Below are positions 11,193 to 20,904 of a stretch of 64,000 nt of DNA, piece by piece. The notes below the pieces were generated by a model. It was not told the DNA's origin. It saw nothing but the letters and a program-made list of their open reading frames with translations, and made no database searches. Each line of letters begins with the position of its first letter. The stretch's first letter is position 1. The translations under genes and the position numbers were made by a program. Source of the stretch: Bacteroidota bacterium (lineage in GTDB: Bacteria > Bacteroidota > Ignavibacteria > UBA10030 > UBA8401); NCBI GenBank assembly GCA_027622375.1, contig JAQCAB010000002.1, forward strand, positions 1 through 64,000, in the 5' to 3' direction.

Positions 11193-12530
11193 TTATTTTA
11201 ATAAAACCATTTTTTTAATTTCAATAAAATCATTTCCGGCGTTTTCAAGTGGACGAGCATGAAGTTTGTAAAAATAAATTCCAGATGGAACACCCTGCGC
11301 TAAAAAACTAATTGAATGTTTTCCACTTGTCTCAATTTGGTTGTTTAAATTTTTTATATGACGACCAAGTAAATCGTAAACATCAATTTCTACCTTACTT
11401 CTTGTTAAAAGGTTATATTCAATTATTGTTGAAGGATTAAATGGATTGGGGTAATTTTGCTCAATATCAAAATATTGCGGAACATCTGTTACTGATGGTA
11501 AAATACCAACGCTTTGTGTAGGAGAAAGTTTATAGATTGTTCTACCGGAAGCATAACCCAAAGTATCATTTATAAAACGGAATCGATTTATTTGATAACC
11601 AAACCCCGCATTCGACCAACTATTTCCACCATCAGTAGTTTTAAATGTGGTTTGAGAACTATAACCACCATACCAACCAACCGAATCATTTAAAAATCCA
11701 ATTCCCTGAACAAAATAATAACTTGAAGAAAATAATTTATCAGTCCAAGTTTTACCACGATCGGTAGTTTTTAAAAAATAAATTGGCGTTTTAGAGTTTC
11801 GCTGCAAGGCAACATACCCAACATTTTTTGTTGGAAAAGAAATCTTCCAACAATGTTCCCCTTTTCGAGAAGTTGTATAATTTATTTTCCAACTATTTCC
11901 ACCATCACTCGTTTCAATCACAACAGCCGACGAGCTATCATGTAAAACATTTGTTAATCCAACTGCGATACCTGAATCGGGCGTCCAAAAATGAACATCA
12001 ATTAATCCGGCGACTAAATAATTCAAATCTTTTGCCACCCATGTTTTTCCACGATTTGTTGTTTTTAAAAAAACCGCCGGTCCGCGAATTCTCCCAACAG
12101 CAACGATTACAGAATCATTAACTTTATACATTCCACAAACGCCCTTTGGATAAATTCCTTGGAAAGCTTGTAGCGGCTGCCAAGTATAACCACCATCTGA
12201 TGTATTGTAAAGTGGAATTGAATCTGTTGCGCCAAACTCACCTGGACCAACATTGCCCACCCAGCCATTTAACGAATCAAAAAAAACAATTGAGCGGAAA
12301 TGAGATTTATTATTATCAATTTGTTTATTCCAGGTAGATCCGCCATTTATAGTTTTAAAAACCTGTCCAACACCATTACAAACCCAACCAGTGTTTGGAC
12401 TTACAAACCAAGCATCATTATATCTACTAGTTTGTGTTGATGGATTTTGAATCGTTGTCCAAAAAAGTGGAGATTGAGCCCTAAGTTGAAAAGTAATAGA
12501 TATAAAAAAAACAATAAAATATTTCATCAT
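11193..12530 (-). CDS. Secreted BNR/Ycf48-like repeat protein with T9SS sorting domain
   Basis: A 445-residue secreted protein. A signal peptide (MMKYFIVFFISITFQLRAQS) is followed by a beta-propeller made of repeated T-x-D/N-x-G-x-T/S-W segments, such as TSDGGYTW, TTNRGKTW, TSDGGNSW, TTDRGKTW and TTDGGNSW, typical of Ycf48/sortilin-like BNR repeats. The last 80 or so residues are a type A T9SS sorting domain with NYPNPFNPSTI and a terminal MVLLK. It is probably displayed on the surface or released. Its start overlaps the stop of the upstream DUF423 gene by 4 bases, making it the last gene of a long minus-strand run. The ligand is unknown. Confidence 0.88.
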   Translation of the reverse strand: MMKYFIVFFISITFQLRAQSPLFWTTIQNPSTQTSRYNDAWFVSPNTGWVCNGVGQVFKTINGGSTWNKQIDNNKSHFRSIVFFDSLNGWVGNVGPGEFGATDSIPLYNTSDGGYTWQPLQAFQGIYPKGVCGMYKVNDSVIVAVGRIRGPAVFLKTTNRGKTWVAKDLNYLVAGLIDVHFWTPDSGIAVGLTNVLHDSSSAVVIETSDGGNSWKINYTTSRKGEHCWKISFPTKNVGYVALQRNSKTPIYFLKTTDRGKTWTDKLFSSSYYFVQGIGFLNDSVGWYGGYSSQTTFKTTDGGNSWSNAGFGYQINRFRFINDTLGYASGRTIYKLSPTQSVGILPSVTDVPQYFDIEQNYPNPFNPSTIIEYNLLTRSKVEIDVYDLLGRHIKNLNNQIETSGKHSISFLAQGVPSGIYFYKLHARPLENAGNDFIEIKKMVLLK

Positions 12531-12901
12531 AAAATAAATTTATAAGTTTTCCACGCCAGCAACAACCAGCCGAAAATAAAAAACAATCCACCAACTGGGG
12601 TAATAGCGCCAAACCACCTTATATTTGTTATTGAAAGGATATATAAACTCCCAGAAAATATTAATATTCCAAAAATAAAAAACCAAGCAACCAAATTAAA
12701 ATTAGCATTAGGAAATAAATGAATAAAAAATGTTACAATAAATAATCCAATAGAATGATAAACCTGATAGCGAACTGCCGTTTCAAAAACTAAGAGCATT
12801 TCAGGTGATAGTTTTTCTTTTAAAGCGTGTGCGCCAAATGCACCAAAAATTACAGAAAGCGCCATACTTAACGAGGCAGAAATAAAAAATATTTTCATCA
12901 T
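12527..12901 (-). CDS. DUF423 family membrane protein
   Basis: A 124-residue integral membrane protein with about four hydrophobic segments. The amino terminus shows the family pattern G-A-F-G-A-H-A-L-K, then Y-Q-x-Y-H-S-I-G-L-F and F-S-G-S-L-Y-I-L. It belongs to the same family as Escherichia coli YgdD, whose function is not established. It sits 3 bases after the VWA-like gene and overlaps the following T9SS gene, consistent with one transcript. I infer no specific role. Confidence 0.9.
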   Translation of the reverse strand: MMKIFFISASLSMALSVIFGAFGAHALKEKLSPEMLLVFETAVRYQVYHSIGLFIVTFFIHLFPNANFNLVAWFFIFGILIFSGSLYILSITNIRWFGAITPVGGLFFIFGWLLLAWKTYKFIL

Positions 12902-12904
12902 AAA

Positions 12905-15034
12905 TTATAACATGCTGTTTTGTTTTCTCAAAAACCATTCAAGAGAAAGCAAAGATAATAATAAAATTAAAAATATAAAATAAGATTTTAAGTCAAACTG
13001 AGATGTTTTGATCGTCTTATTTGAACTTATTTGTTGAGATTTAATTTTCAATGTATCAATAAGTTGATCTACATTTTTAAAATCAAAATAAGCGCCACCA
13101 GTTGATTTAGAAATTTGTTCAAGTAAAATTTTGTTTTGTGTGGTATTTGCAAATTCAATAGATTCTTCCCCAACAGAAAATCTACCACTGTCAATATTTT
13201 TATTATCGCTGGTGGATGCTCTAAAGTAATAATCACCCACTGGTAAACTTTGAATAACCATTGTATAAACACCATTTTTACCACCTGCAAGAGTATAGCT
13301 TAAATGTTCGTTTGAACCGAGCCTATTAATGCTAATTTGTATTTGTAAATTATTTAAGGGTTGATATGAATAATCGTATGCCTCGACTTTAAAATTAATT
13401 TCTTCGTTTTGTGTAAAAAATAAATTATTTGTAGAAGCGCTGAAAGTTTTTTCGGTTTCTCTGTTAGATAACCACCTGATTAGTGAAAGTAAAAATTTTT
13501 CAGTAAAATAATTATTTTGATTTACATTTTGGTTTAAACCCCAACGCCATAATCCAAACGACGTAAAAGCAATAGATTTTTTATTTACAATATTACGAAC
13601 CATTAATAATGGTGAGTTACCAAAAACACCCGTTGAACGAGAATCTAAAAGCGTTGTTGCCTCGCTATTTGTTTTAAAAAAATTAGGTAAGGTGTATAAT
13701 CCGAAATCAGAATTTATAAACTGTGAATCAAACGAATTTAATAAAAAGTGATCAGTGGTAATTTTAGGATAAAGAAACACCTCTTCGGTTTTTTGTGTTA
13801 AAGTGGTAAAGGGGAGAACGTGCCTCATTGAGCCAAGTAAATTATAATCAATATTTCGTGATGCAATAAAAAAAAGAGAAATATTATTTTTATTTATTTG
13901 CTCTTGAATTAAATTTAATATTTCTAATTTTGAATTATAAGTTGGGAAACCAACTAAAATCAAACAGTCTGAAATAGATAGCGAAGTTTGAAAATTACTA
14001 TTTGTAGTTGAATAAATATCACCATTTGGTTTTTGATAAAACTGCTCGACTTCTATGTTTGGATCATTTGAAATTGCTCTTTGTACAACCCCAACATCAG
14101 GATTTGCTGATCCCGAAAGCAAAACTACTCTAACTTTTGTTTTACGAATATTAATAAACTGTGAGTGAGAATTATTTTTTGATGTAAACTCACCTTTAAG
14201 AGGAGAAATTTTTAATGTAACTTTTTTAATTCCCTCAGATTTCGGAAGATATTGAAACGCCTCACTTACAACCTCAAATGAACCTTCAGGTAATTTTATT
14301 TTTTTTGAATTTATTAGTACATCGTTTTCAAATAAATCTGCATTTACTGTTCTGCTACCAAAACCATTATTTTTTACTATAAATTCAATTGGTATTATTA
14401 TATTATTATAACCAGATGTATTAGAATTTACATTTTGTAAAACCACATCAGGTTTTTCATTTAAATCACCAGCACCCAAAGTATAAATTTGAACCCCCGA
14501 GTTATCAGCAATTTGAAGTGGCTCATAAATACCATTATGATTTCCATCAGAAATAATTAAAATATTATGATTCGTTGATTTGTTATTAGAGGTTGAAAAT
14601 TTTATTGCTTCTGTTATATCGGTTTTGCTTCCAAAAAAATCAATTGAATCAAAACCACTTAATGTAATTTTATTAGAAAATGTATAACCAGTTAAATTAT
14701 AATTTGATTTTAATCTATCAACCACATTTGTAATGGAAGAAATAAAACTCTCTTGATTGGTATTCTTTCCAAAATTAACAGACATGCTTTGCGAGTTATC
14801 CACTAAAATATCTAATGATGGTTTTTGAAACTCTTCTTTGGTTAACTTTATAACTGGGTTTGAAATCAAAATAAAAAGTAAAAAATATACAAGTGAGCGA
14901 AGTATAATTAAACAAAACCATAAAGGTTTTGATAAAGTAAAACGACCTTTATAAAAATAAAATGAAATTAAGACAGAAATAATTAAAAAGAGAAATATTA
15001 TTATTGTCGGGAATGAAAAAAATATTTCAAACAT
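12905..15034 (-). CDS. VWA-like large membrane protein
   Basis: A 709-residue protein. Hydrophobic segments at about 6-26 and 38-60 are followed by a von Willebrand factor A-like domain that opens with a MIDAS-type D-x-S-x-S (LVDNSQSM, about 82-89). A long periplasmic portion with beta-sandwich-like stretches follows. A final membrane segment near 683-702 ends in a short basic tail. It follows the MoxR ATPase gene after 49 bases. MoxR ATPases commonly work with VWA proteins in envelope maturation, but the usual DUF58 gene between them is missing. It resembles BatA/BatB-type or LPS-adjacent VWA proteins only in broad layout. Confidence 0.75.
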   Translation of the reverse strand: MFEIFFSFPTIIIFLFLIISVLISFYFYKGRFTLSKPLWFCLIILRSLVYFLLFILISNPVIKLTKEEFQKPSLDILVDNSQSMSVNFGKNTNQESFISSITNVVDRLKSNYNLTGYTFSNKITLSGFDSIDFFGSKTDITEAIKFSTSNNKSTNHNILIISDGNHNGIYEPLQIADNSGVQIYTLGAGDLNEKPDVVLQNVNSNTSGYNNIIIPIEFIVKNNGFGSRTVNADLFENDVLINSKKIKLPEGSFEVVSEAFQYLPKSEGIKKVTLKISPLKGEFTSKNNSHSQFINIRKTKVRVVLLSGSANPDVGVVQRAISNDPNIEVEQFYQKPNGDIYSTTNSNFQTSLSISDCLILVGFPTYNSKLEILNLIQEQINKNNISLFFIASRNIDYNLLGSMRHVLPFTTLTQKTEEVFLYPKITTDHFLLNSFDSQFINSDFGLYTLPNFFKTNSEATTLLDSRSTGVFGNSPLLMVRNIVNKKSIAFTSFGLWRWGLNQNVNQNNYFTEKFLLSLIRWLSNRETEKTFSASTNNLFFTQNEEINFKVEAYDYSYQPLNNLQIQISINRLGSNEHLSYTLAGGKNGVYTMVIQSLPVGDYYFRASTSDNKNIDSGRFSVGEESIEFANTTQNKILLEQISKSTGGAYFDFKNVDQLIDTLKIKSQQISSNKTIKTSQFDLKSYFIFLILLLSLLSLEWFLRKQNSML

Positions 15035-15083
15035 TTCTAAAATTTAAATTGGTGCTTTAATAAATTTAAAGCCCACAAAATAA

Positions 15084-16067
15084 TTATTTAGGAAAAGTTT
15101 TAAGCAGAGATTCAATTATATTCATAGTTGAAATTCCCTCGGCCTCCGCAGTAAAATTTAAAATTAATCGATGTCTTAAAACAGAAGGGATTACAGTGTG
15201 GATATCTGAAATATCGGGCGTTGCTTTTCCATTTAAAAGCGCAAAAGCTTTAGCTCCTAAAATTATAAATTGCGAAGCGCGCGGACCAGCTCCGTATGAA
15301 ATCCATTTATTTATATAATCAGGTGAGTTTACAGATTTTGGTCTTGTAGCTCCAACTAAATTCGCAACGTATTCAATAAGCGCATCAGCGACAGGCACAC
15401 GACGAATCAGAGATTGAAAACCTTGGATATCTTTTGCGTTCATAACAATTTCAACTTTTGGCAAATAATCTGTAGTTGTTGATTTTACAATTTCAACTTC
15501 CTGTTTATGAGTTGGATAATTAAGCCAAAGCATAAACATAAATCTATCCAGCTGTGCTTCAGGTAATGGATATGTCCCCTCTTGTTCAATTGGATTTTGA
15601 GTTGCAAGAACAAAAAACGGATCTGGTAAACTGTGTGTTACACCACCTGTGGTAACTTTATTTTCTTGCATTGCTTCAAGTAACGCAGCTTGAGTTTTTG
15701 GAGGTGTTCTATTTATTTCATCGGCAAGAAGAACATTTGCAAAAACCGGACCTTTAATAAAACGAAAAACTTTTTCGCCGGTATTTAAATTTTGTTCAAG
15801 TATTTCTGTTCCAGTAATATCGCTAGGCATTAAATCGGGTGTAAATTGTATTCTGTTAAAACTTAAATCAAGTGCCTGCGAAATTGTTTTTACAAGTAAA
15901 GTTTTTGCCAAACCAGGGACACCAACTAATAATGAATGTCCACGAGATAAAATAGAAATACAAATATGATTAACCACCTCATCGTGGCCTATAATTACTT
16001 TTGCAATTTCACTTTTAAGTGATTTGTATTTTGATGAAAGATCTAAAATTAAATTCTTATCGGACAT
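15084..16067 (-). CDS. MoxR-family AAA+ ATPase
   Basis: A 327-residue AAA+ ATPase with Walker A at G-V-P-G-L-A-K-T (about 57-64) and Walker B and adjacent residues in LLADEINRTPPKTQAALLE. Sensor 1 is in FVLATQNP, and the AAA lid follows. MoxR proteins act as chaperone-like ATPases with VWA-domain partners, and the VWA-like gene directly downstream is the obvious candidate partner. It follows the SurA-like gene after 6 bases. The combination with three parvulin genes points to envelope protein folding or assembly (inference from context). Confidence 0.93.
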   Translation of the reverse strand: MSDKNLILDLSSKYKSLKSEIAKVIIGHDEVVNHICISILSRGHSLLVGVPGLAKTLLVKTISQALDLSFNRIQFTPDLMPSDITGTEILEQNLNTGEKVFRFIKGPVFANVLLADEINRTPPKTQAALLEAMQENKVTTGGVTHSLPDPFFVLATQNPIEQEGTYPLPEAQLDRFMFMLWLNYPTHKQEVEIVKSTTTDYLPKVEIVMNAKDIQGFQSLIRRVPVADALIEYVANLVGATRPKSVNSPDYINKWISYGAGPRASQFIILGAKAFALLNGKATPDISDIHTVIPSVLRHRLILNFTAEAEGISTMNIIESLLKTFPK

Positions 16068-16073
16068 TTAAGT

Positions 16074-17348
16074 TTATAATTTTTTTTCCCAATAAATATT
16101 TTTTCTCATTTCTTCAATCCACTCTTGTTGTTTTTTTTGACTTTTAATTTGAAGAGCAAGATTCTCAATTTTACGGTAATCATCTTTTAAATTTATTGTA
16201 TGTTCAAGAATAATTGATCGCACCAAAACAACGTGATAACCATAACCGGAACCAACAGTAATTTTCCTTGGTTCGCTTATATCTCCCTGTTTTAAAGATT
16301 TTATTGTTTCTTGTAAAGATTCTTCCATTTGCTCAATTGTTAGTTGACCAAGATCCCCACCAATATCTTTTGTATCAGAATCTTCCGAAAATTGTTTTGC
16401 AAGCACCGCAAAACTTTCACCAGAGACAGCACGTTTTTTTAAATCATTTAGTTTTGTAATCGCACTATCATCATCACCAACAGAAGCATCAATTGAAAGT
16501 AAAATATGTTGTGGCTTTACAAGCTCACCCTTTCTTTCCAACAACTTAATAATGTGATAACCAAATTGAGTTTTAATTGGTTTTGAAATTTGACCAACTT
16601 TTAAAGTGTAAACTGCTTCTTCAAACTCTTTTACAAATGTACCTCTTCTAACAGAACCCAAATCACCACCTTGCGAAGCCGAACCACCGTCTGTTGAATG
16701 ACGTTTTGCTAAATCGTCAAAAGATACACCACCATTTAAACTATCTATTAAATTAAATGCTTTTTTTAACGTTGACATATCTCTTTCAGGGGATGGTTTT
16801 GGTTTTATAAAAATATGACTTAGTTGATATTCTGTCGGAACAATTGGAAGTGAATCTTTATAAAAATTATAAAACTCCTCGACTTCTTTTACTGAAATAA
16901 TTAGTGAAGCACCGCGAGTTTGTTTAATTTTTTGAACGAGTAGTTGTTTTTTAATCTCATCCTGATACTCACGCTTCATTTTTGAAATTGACATGCCATA
17001 TATTTCTTCAATTTCTTTTTCAGACCCATATTGCTGGACTAACATTTTTAATTGTCTATCAAGCCTGTCTGCAACTTCGTCATCAGAGACCTCAATGCTA
17101 TCTTCGTAAGATTGAGCTAAAAATAATTTTTCGTTAATTAAACCATCTAAAACTTTTTCAGCAAGTCCGGGCGTTTTGGGATCTAATCTGTTTTGTGTTG
17201 CAATAATTTGTATTGAATATCTTAAATCCGACTCAGTGATTATTTCTTTATCAACAATAGCGACAACCCTATCACCAACTTGAGATTTAATTAAAGAAGG
17301 ACTAATTATTAGGAGAACGAAAATTTTTGTAAAAATAAATTTTTTCAT
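16074..17348 (-). CDS. SurA-like periplasmic peptidyl-prolyl isomerase with two parvulin domains
   Basis: A 424-residue exported chaperone. A signal peptide (MKKFIFTKIFVLLIISPSLIKS) is followed by a SurA-type helical amino domain (VAIVDKEIITESDLR). Parvulin domain 1, about 175-275, runs from SHIFIKPKP to FGYHIIKLLERK. Parvulin domain 2, about 283-385, runs from QHILLSID to GYGYHVVLV. Both keep the first histidine and the F-x-x-L-A-x-x-x-S pattern. SurA escorts outer-membrane proteins through the periplasm, and the domain order here is the same. It is 7 bases downstream of a degenerate relative and 6 bases upstream of moxR. Confidence 0.9.
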   Translation of the reverse strand: MKKFIFTKIFVLLIISPSLIKSQVGDRVVAIVDKEIITESDLRYSIQIIATQNRLDPKTPGLAEKVLDGLINEKLFLAQSYEDSIEVSDDEVADRLDRQLKMLVQQYGSEKEIEEIYGMSISKMKREYQDEIKKQLLVQKIKQTRGASLIISVKEVEEFYNFYKDSLPIVPTEYQLSHIFIKPKPSPERDMSTLKKAFNLIDSLNGGVSFDDLAKRHSTDGGSASQGGDLGSVRRGTFVKEFEEAVYTLKVGQISKPIKTQFGYHIIKLLERKGELVKPQHILLSIDASVGDDDSAITKLNDLKKRAVSGESFAVLAKQFSEDSDTKDIGGDLGQLTIEQMEESLQETIKSLKQGDISEPRKITVGSGYGYHVVLVRSIILEHTINLKDDYRKIENLALQIKSQKKQQEWIEEMRKNIYWEKKL

Positions 17349-17355
17349 AAAGTAT

Positions 17356-18165
17356 TTATAGTGAATCAGAGAACAAATATGTTACACGATATTTTTTAGA
17401 TAACGAGGCAATATAATTATAATATCGTTTTCTATTTTCTTCTCTTAAAATATCATTTCGCAAGGTCGGTTCAATATAATCAAACGGAGCCTTATCGCCA
17501 GAATAATATTTTTGCCACAACCTAACAACCACAAAACCAATTGGGGACTCAATTACACTTGAAACTTCTTTTTGTTTTAATTCAGAAATTTTTTTCCAAA
17601 TATATGGGAGGGATGCTTCATCTTTATACACCATTTCAAAATTTGCAGTTGAGGGCCCACTAAAATTATTTATTTCAGTACCCCAATTATTTTTTTTTGA
17701 AACGATATTCTTAAATTTATTTGCTTTTTCTTTTGAATCAAAAACCAAATACGAAATCAAAACAATATCATTTTTTAAATAATTTTTTAAATCTGATGAC
17801 GTATAATTTTTTAGAATAACAGAATCAGAGATTGTTTTAGTTGTAATAGAATAAACAGAAGAATTTAATAATTCTTGAATTGCTAATCCCCGCATAGTTT
17901 CTTCCAATGCTTTTTCAACTTTCTCAGTTTTATCAAAACCTTTTTGATTGGCTTCTTTGTAAAGAACTTGTTCAGTTGCCCACTGAGAAGCATACTCCAT
18001 TATAAAATTACTTGTTAAAACCATACCACTATCAACCGACTCGCGAATCATTTTAATTGTTAATTTTTGGCCATCAACTTCAACAACCACCCTTTCGTCC
18101 GGTGAGTTTTGTGAGCAACCAAAAACAAACAAAAATAATATTACTGGAATAAAATTTTTCAACAC
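17356..18165 (-). CDS. Degenerate PpiC/SurA-like lipoprotein
   Basis: A protein of about 269 residues if it starts at the GTG at 18165. The longer reading from 18258 would overlap the upstream gene and place 30 residues before the signal. From the GTG it begins MLKNFIPVILFLFVFGCSQ, a lipoprotein signal with a lipobox ending in Cys. The body resembles SurA/PpiC chaperones (VEVDGQKLTIKMIRES, then S-P-I-G-F-V-V-V-R-L-W). The parvulin-like part lacks the A-S-H-I histidine and the tidy F-x-x-L-A-x-x-x-S signature, so isomerase activity is doubtful. It is flanked by two parvulin genes at 25 and 7 bases, making it the middle member of a three-gene family cluster. Confidence 0.75.
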   Translation of the reverse strand: MLKNFIPVILFLFVFGCSQNSPDERVVVEVDGQKLTIKMIRESVDSGMVLTSNFIMEYASQWATEQVLYKEANQKGFDKTEKVEKALEETMRGLAIQELLNSSVYSITTKTISDSVILKNYTSSDLKNYLKNDIVLISYLVFDSKEKANKFKNIVSKKNNWGTEINNFSGPSTANFEMVYKDEASLPYIWKKISELKQKEVSSVIESPIGFVVVRLWQKYYSGDKAPFDYIEPTLRNDILREENRKRYYNYIASLSKKYRVTYLFSDSL

Positions 18166-18190
18166 AACTAATATAACAAGAGTAAAACTC

Positions 18191-20236
18191 TTATCGAAGA
18201 ACTTGCCGCAATGTCTCTTCAACAATTTTTGGATTGTACTTCTTTTTAAGACTTTCAAATAAATTATTTTTCAATCTATTTGATTCATATTCCTGATACA
18301 TACTGGAAATCTCGGAGTAGGCCTCCTCAAAAGTTTTTATTCTAGCAGCATCTTTTTTATCAACACGAATTTTAGAGAAACCACCATCAATTTCAAAAAA
18401 CTCTGAGATTACACCTTCATTTAATTTCCAAGCTTTTTCAGTTAAAGCAGTTGTTGAAACTGGCTGTAGTTCCCACTTTCCAAAAGTTGATAAAGTTGCA
18501 GGGCGCTTGTTAAATTTAACAACAACTGTATCAAATTGCATCGCTTGTTTTGGAACAACATTATCTTTTTTGGTTTTTTTGTTATAAACTTTTTTTGTTG
18601 ATGACATTTCTTGTTCGATAACTTTTTTTACACTGTCCTTTGAAACAAAAACTTCTGTAAACTGAACACGGTCTGGCCAAACATAATTGTGTTTTCGCTC
18701 TTCCCAAAAAGTTTTTAATGAATCATTATTAATTGTAAGCCTATCCCACACATCATCTTGCTCGACCTTAAAAAGTAAAACACCCTCTTCGTACTCTTTC
18801 ATGAGATTTGCAAAATCAGAATATTTTTTTTCAACATTTCTTGCTTCAAATTCAAGCAAAAGTTTTTCTGTAATTTTATCCACCATTGTTTGAATTGTAA
18901 AAGATTCTTTTAAAGATAATCCACGCAACTCGGGATGAGAATTAGCAATTGCAACAAATAATTCAATTGATATTTTCTCAGTGCCAATTGTAAATAAAAT
19001 TAAATTTTTAATTGAAACAAGCGAGCTATCCCAATTATTTTCGGAAATAGATTTAGTTGAATCAACTAATTTTTTGAAATCAGAAAAAGTTGTTTCATTA
19101 ATTTTAAAGTTTGTTTTTACTTTTAATGATTTAATTAAATTTTCTAGATCTATCGGGTAACGCATATCTTGATATGTTGAGCGAATTTCATTTTCAGTTG
19201 CTTTAAATTCCGGGATTGGTTTTTCATCTGTAACTTTAATTATATGATAACCATAAGGCGAAACTACAACACCTGAGACCTCCCCAACTTTTAAATTAAA
19301 TGCAACCTCTTCAAACTGAGGGACAATGCTTCTGCGAGCAAAAAATCCTAAATTTCCACCACGTTCTTTTGTGTATTCATCATCAGAATATTTTGTTGCA
19401 AGCTCCTCAAAACTTTTTCCAGTTTTGATTGAGTCAAGAAGCGCGGATAATTCATTTTTTAATTTAATAGAATCCTCAGAAGTATATTCTGGTAGCAAGC
19501 GTTTCATAATATGGCTTGCCTGAACCTTTCCACGATTTTTTTGTTTTGCTGTAACTTTAATTATATGATATCCAAATTGTGTTTTTACAGGATTTGAAAC
19601 CTCATTTACATTCATATTATAAGCAACTTCTTCAAACTCGGGAACAAGTGAGCCGGCTGTAAAAAAATAAATATCACCCTTGTTTGTTAAAGCAGTTGGA
19701 TCTTGTGAATTACGAATAACCAAATCTTCAAAAGTTGCCAACTTCTTTTTTAATGAATCAGAAATTGCGAGTGCTTTTTTAAAACCCACAAGCGTATCAT
19801 TCGGATCAATATTAATTAAGATGTGACTTGCACGAATTTCTTCTAGTTGCCGGGAATAATATTTTTGAATTGCCGGAGTTATTAATTCTTTTTCTAACAA
19901 ATAAGAAACTGAAAGATTTTTTTTGTATTCGTTTAATTCTGAAATTATTTCAGGATTTTTATCATAATTACGCGCATAAGCTTCTTTAACTTTTAAACGG
20001 AAAGCTAAATACAAATCTAAAAATTTTTCTTTTTCAGCAGGGGAAAGTTTTTTTACTCCATCTGCACCACCATGATTTTTTTCTAATTGCTGATTAAAAT
20101 TTTTAAGTGAGATTTGTTCGGCACCAATCTCGATTAATAAAGGGGAAGCGGGAAGAACGGGAGTTGTTGATCCACAATTAAAACTTAAAAATGCCAACAA
20201 AACTACATTAATTATAATTACAAACTTTTTAAACAT
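18191..20236 (-). CDS. PpiC/SurA-like lipoprotein with two parvulin domains
   Basis: A 681-residue exported chaperone-like protein. The start MFKKFVIIINVVLLAFLSFNCGS is a lipoprotein signal peptide with Cys at about 21. Parvulin domain 1 (about 130-232) opens ASHILINIDP and ends FGYHIIKV. Domain 2 (about 238-345) opens ASHIMKRLLPE and ends YGYHIIKVTDE. A further 330 residues are SurA-like helical sequence with a possible third, degenerate isomerase region. It is probably the first gene of the minus-strand run to 11193. The 92 bases upstream hold only an A/T palindrome (20251-20264) and no clear promoter. A role in folding outer-membrane or T9SS proteins is inference. Confidence 0.88.
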   Translation of the reverse strand: MFKKFVIIINVVLLAFLSFNCGSTTPVLPASPLLIEIGAEQISLKNFNQQLEKNHGGADGVKKLSPAEKEKFLDLYLAFRLKVKEAYARNYDKNPEIISELNEYKKNLSVSYLLEKELITPAIQKYYSRQLEEIRASHILINIDPNDTLVGFKKALAISDSLKKKLATFEDLVIRNSQDPTALTNKGDIYFFTAGSLVPEFEEVAYNMNVNEVSNPVKTQFGYHIIKVTAKQKNRGKVQASHIMKRLLPEYTSEDSIKLKNELSALLDSIKTGKSFEELATKYSDDEYTKERGGNLGFFARRSIVPQFEEVAFNLKVGEVSGVVVSPYGYHIIKVTDEKPIPEFKATENEIRSTYQDMRYPIDLENLIKSLKVKTNFKINETTFSDFKKLVDSTKSISENNWDSSLVSIKNLILFTIGTEKISIELFVAIANSHPELRGLSLKESFTIQTMVDKITEKLLLEFEARNVEKKYSDFANLMKEYEEGVLLFKVEQDDVWDRLTINNDSLKTFWEERKHNYVWPDRVQFTEVFVSKDSVKKVIEQEMSSTKKVYNKKTKKDNVVPKQAMQFDTVVVKFNKRPATLSTFGKWELQPVSTTALTEKAWKLNEGVISEFFEIDGGFSKIRVDKKDAARIKTFEEAYSEISSMYQEYESNRLKNNLFESLKKKYNPKIVEETLRQVLR

Positions 20237-20328
20237 ATTCTACTCCAATGATTTTTTAAAAAATAGATGTTAAAATGAATTGTAAAAATAGAGAATAAAA
20301 AAACACAATTCAACGAAAAACTGATAGT

Positions 20329-20904
20329 TTAATGCTGTTTATAGTCAGCAATAACACTGCAAAAATTTTTTACAATATGTGCAGTTGCACCCCAAATCGG
20401 TTCACCGTAAACATAATAATAATAGATATCAATAAGTTTTCCACCACGCTCTCTTTTTTCAACTTTTAAATTAGCTTGATCAAAAAACTTTGAAATTGAA
20501 ACCTGAAACACCGATTCAACTTCCATTTTATTTACAATCCAATTTTGATTATTAATAAATGCAACTATTGGCGTAATTAAATAACCAGATGGAACAGATA
20601 AATCATCCAGCATTCCAACAATTTCTACTTTTGATTTACTTAATCCGATTTCTTCTTCACACTCTCTAAGGGCGGCATGTTCAAGTGACAAATCTTTATC
20701 ATCAAGCCTTCCTCCCGGAAAAGAAATTTGTCCTTTATGATGTTCAACATCAGAAGTGCGCTTTGTGAAGAGAAAAGATAAATCAGCTCCATCTGCAATA
20801 ATTGGAACAAGAACGGCAGATGGAATAAATTCGCGATTTATATTTTGTATAATTTTCCGATTATAATTTTTTAAAGAGTCAGCAATAATTTTTTTTGATA
20901 ACAC
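20329..20904 (-). CDS. Nudix hydrolase, CoA pyrophosphatase type
   Basis: A 191-residue Nudix enzyme. The Nudix box occupies about residues 64-88 (G-G-R, then E-H-A-A, then R-E-C-E-E-E-I-G-L). Just before it lies FTKRTSDVEHHKGQISFPGG, the signature of the CoA-diphosphatase branch (NudL/UPF0035), which cleaves CoA to 3',5'-ADP and phosphopantetheine. The start is GTG at 20904, sharing its G with the TAG stop of the D-aminopeptidase gene, so it should be translated from the same message. The substrate is inferred from the motif. Confidence 0.9.
   Translation of the reverse strand: MLSKKIIADSLKNYNRKIIQNINREFIPSAVLVPIIADGADLSFLFTKRTSDVEHHKGQISFPGGRLDDKDLSLEHAALRECEEEIGLSKSKVEIVGMLDDLSVPSGYLITPIVAFINNQNWIVNKMEVESVFQVSISKFFDQANLKVEKRERGGKLIDIYYYYVYGEPIWGATAHIVKNFCSVIADYKQH

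Noticed and set aside
14793-14801. A TTATCCACT sequence resembling a DnaA box
   Set aside because: A single near-match inside the VWA-like coding region, with no cluster of boxes nearby. An origin is more likely just upstream of the window, near dnaA.
20251-20264. Palindrome ATTTTTTAAAAAAT upstream of the 681-residue chaperone gene
   Set aside because: It is pure A/T in an AT-rich intergenic region, with no adjacent T-run hairpin features or conserved operator pattern.
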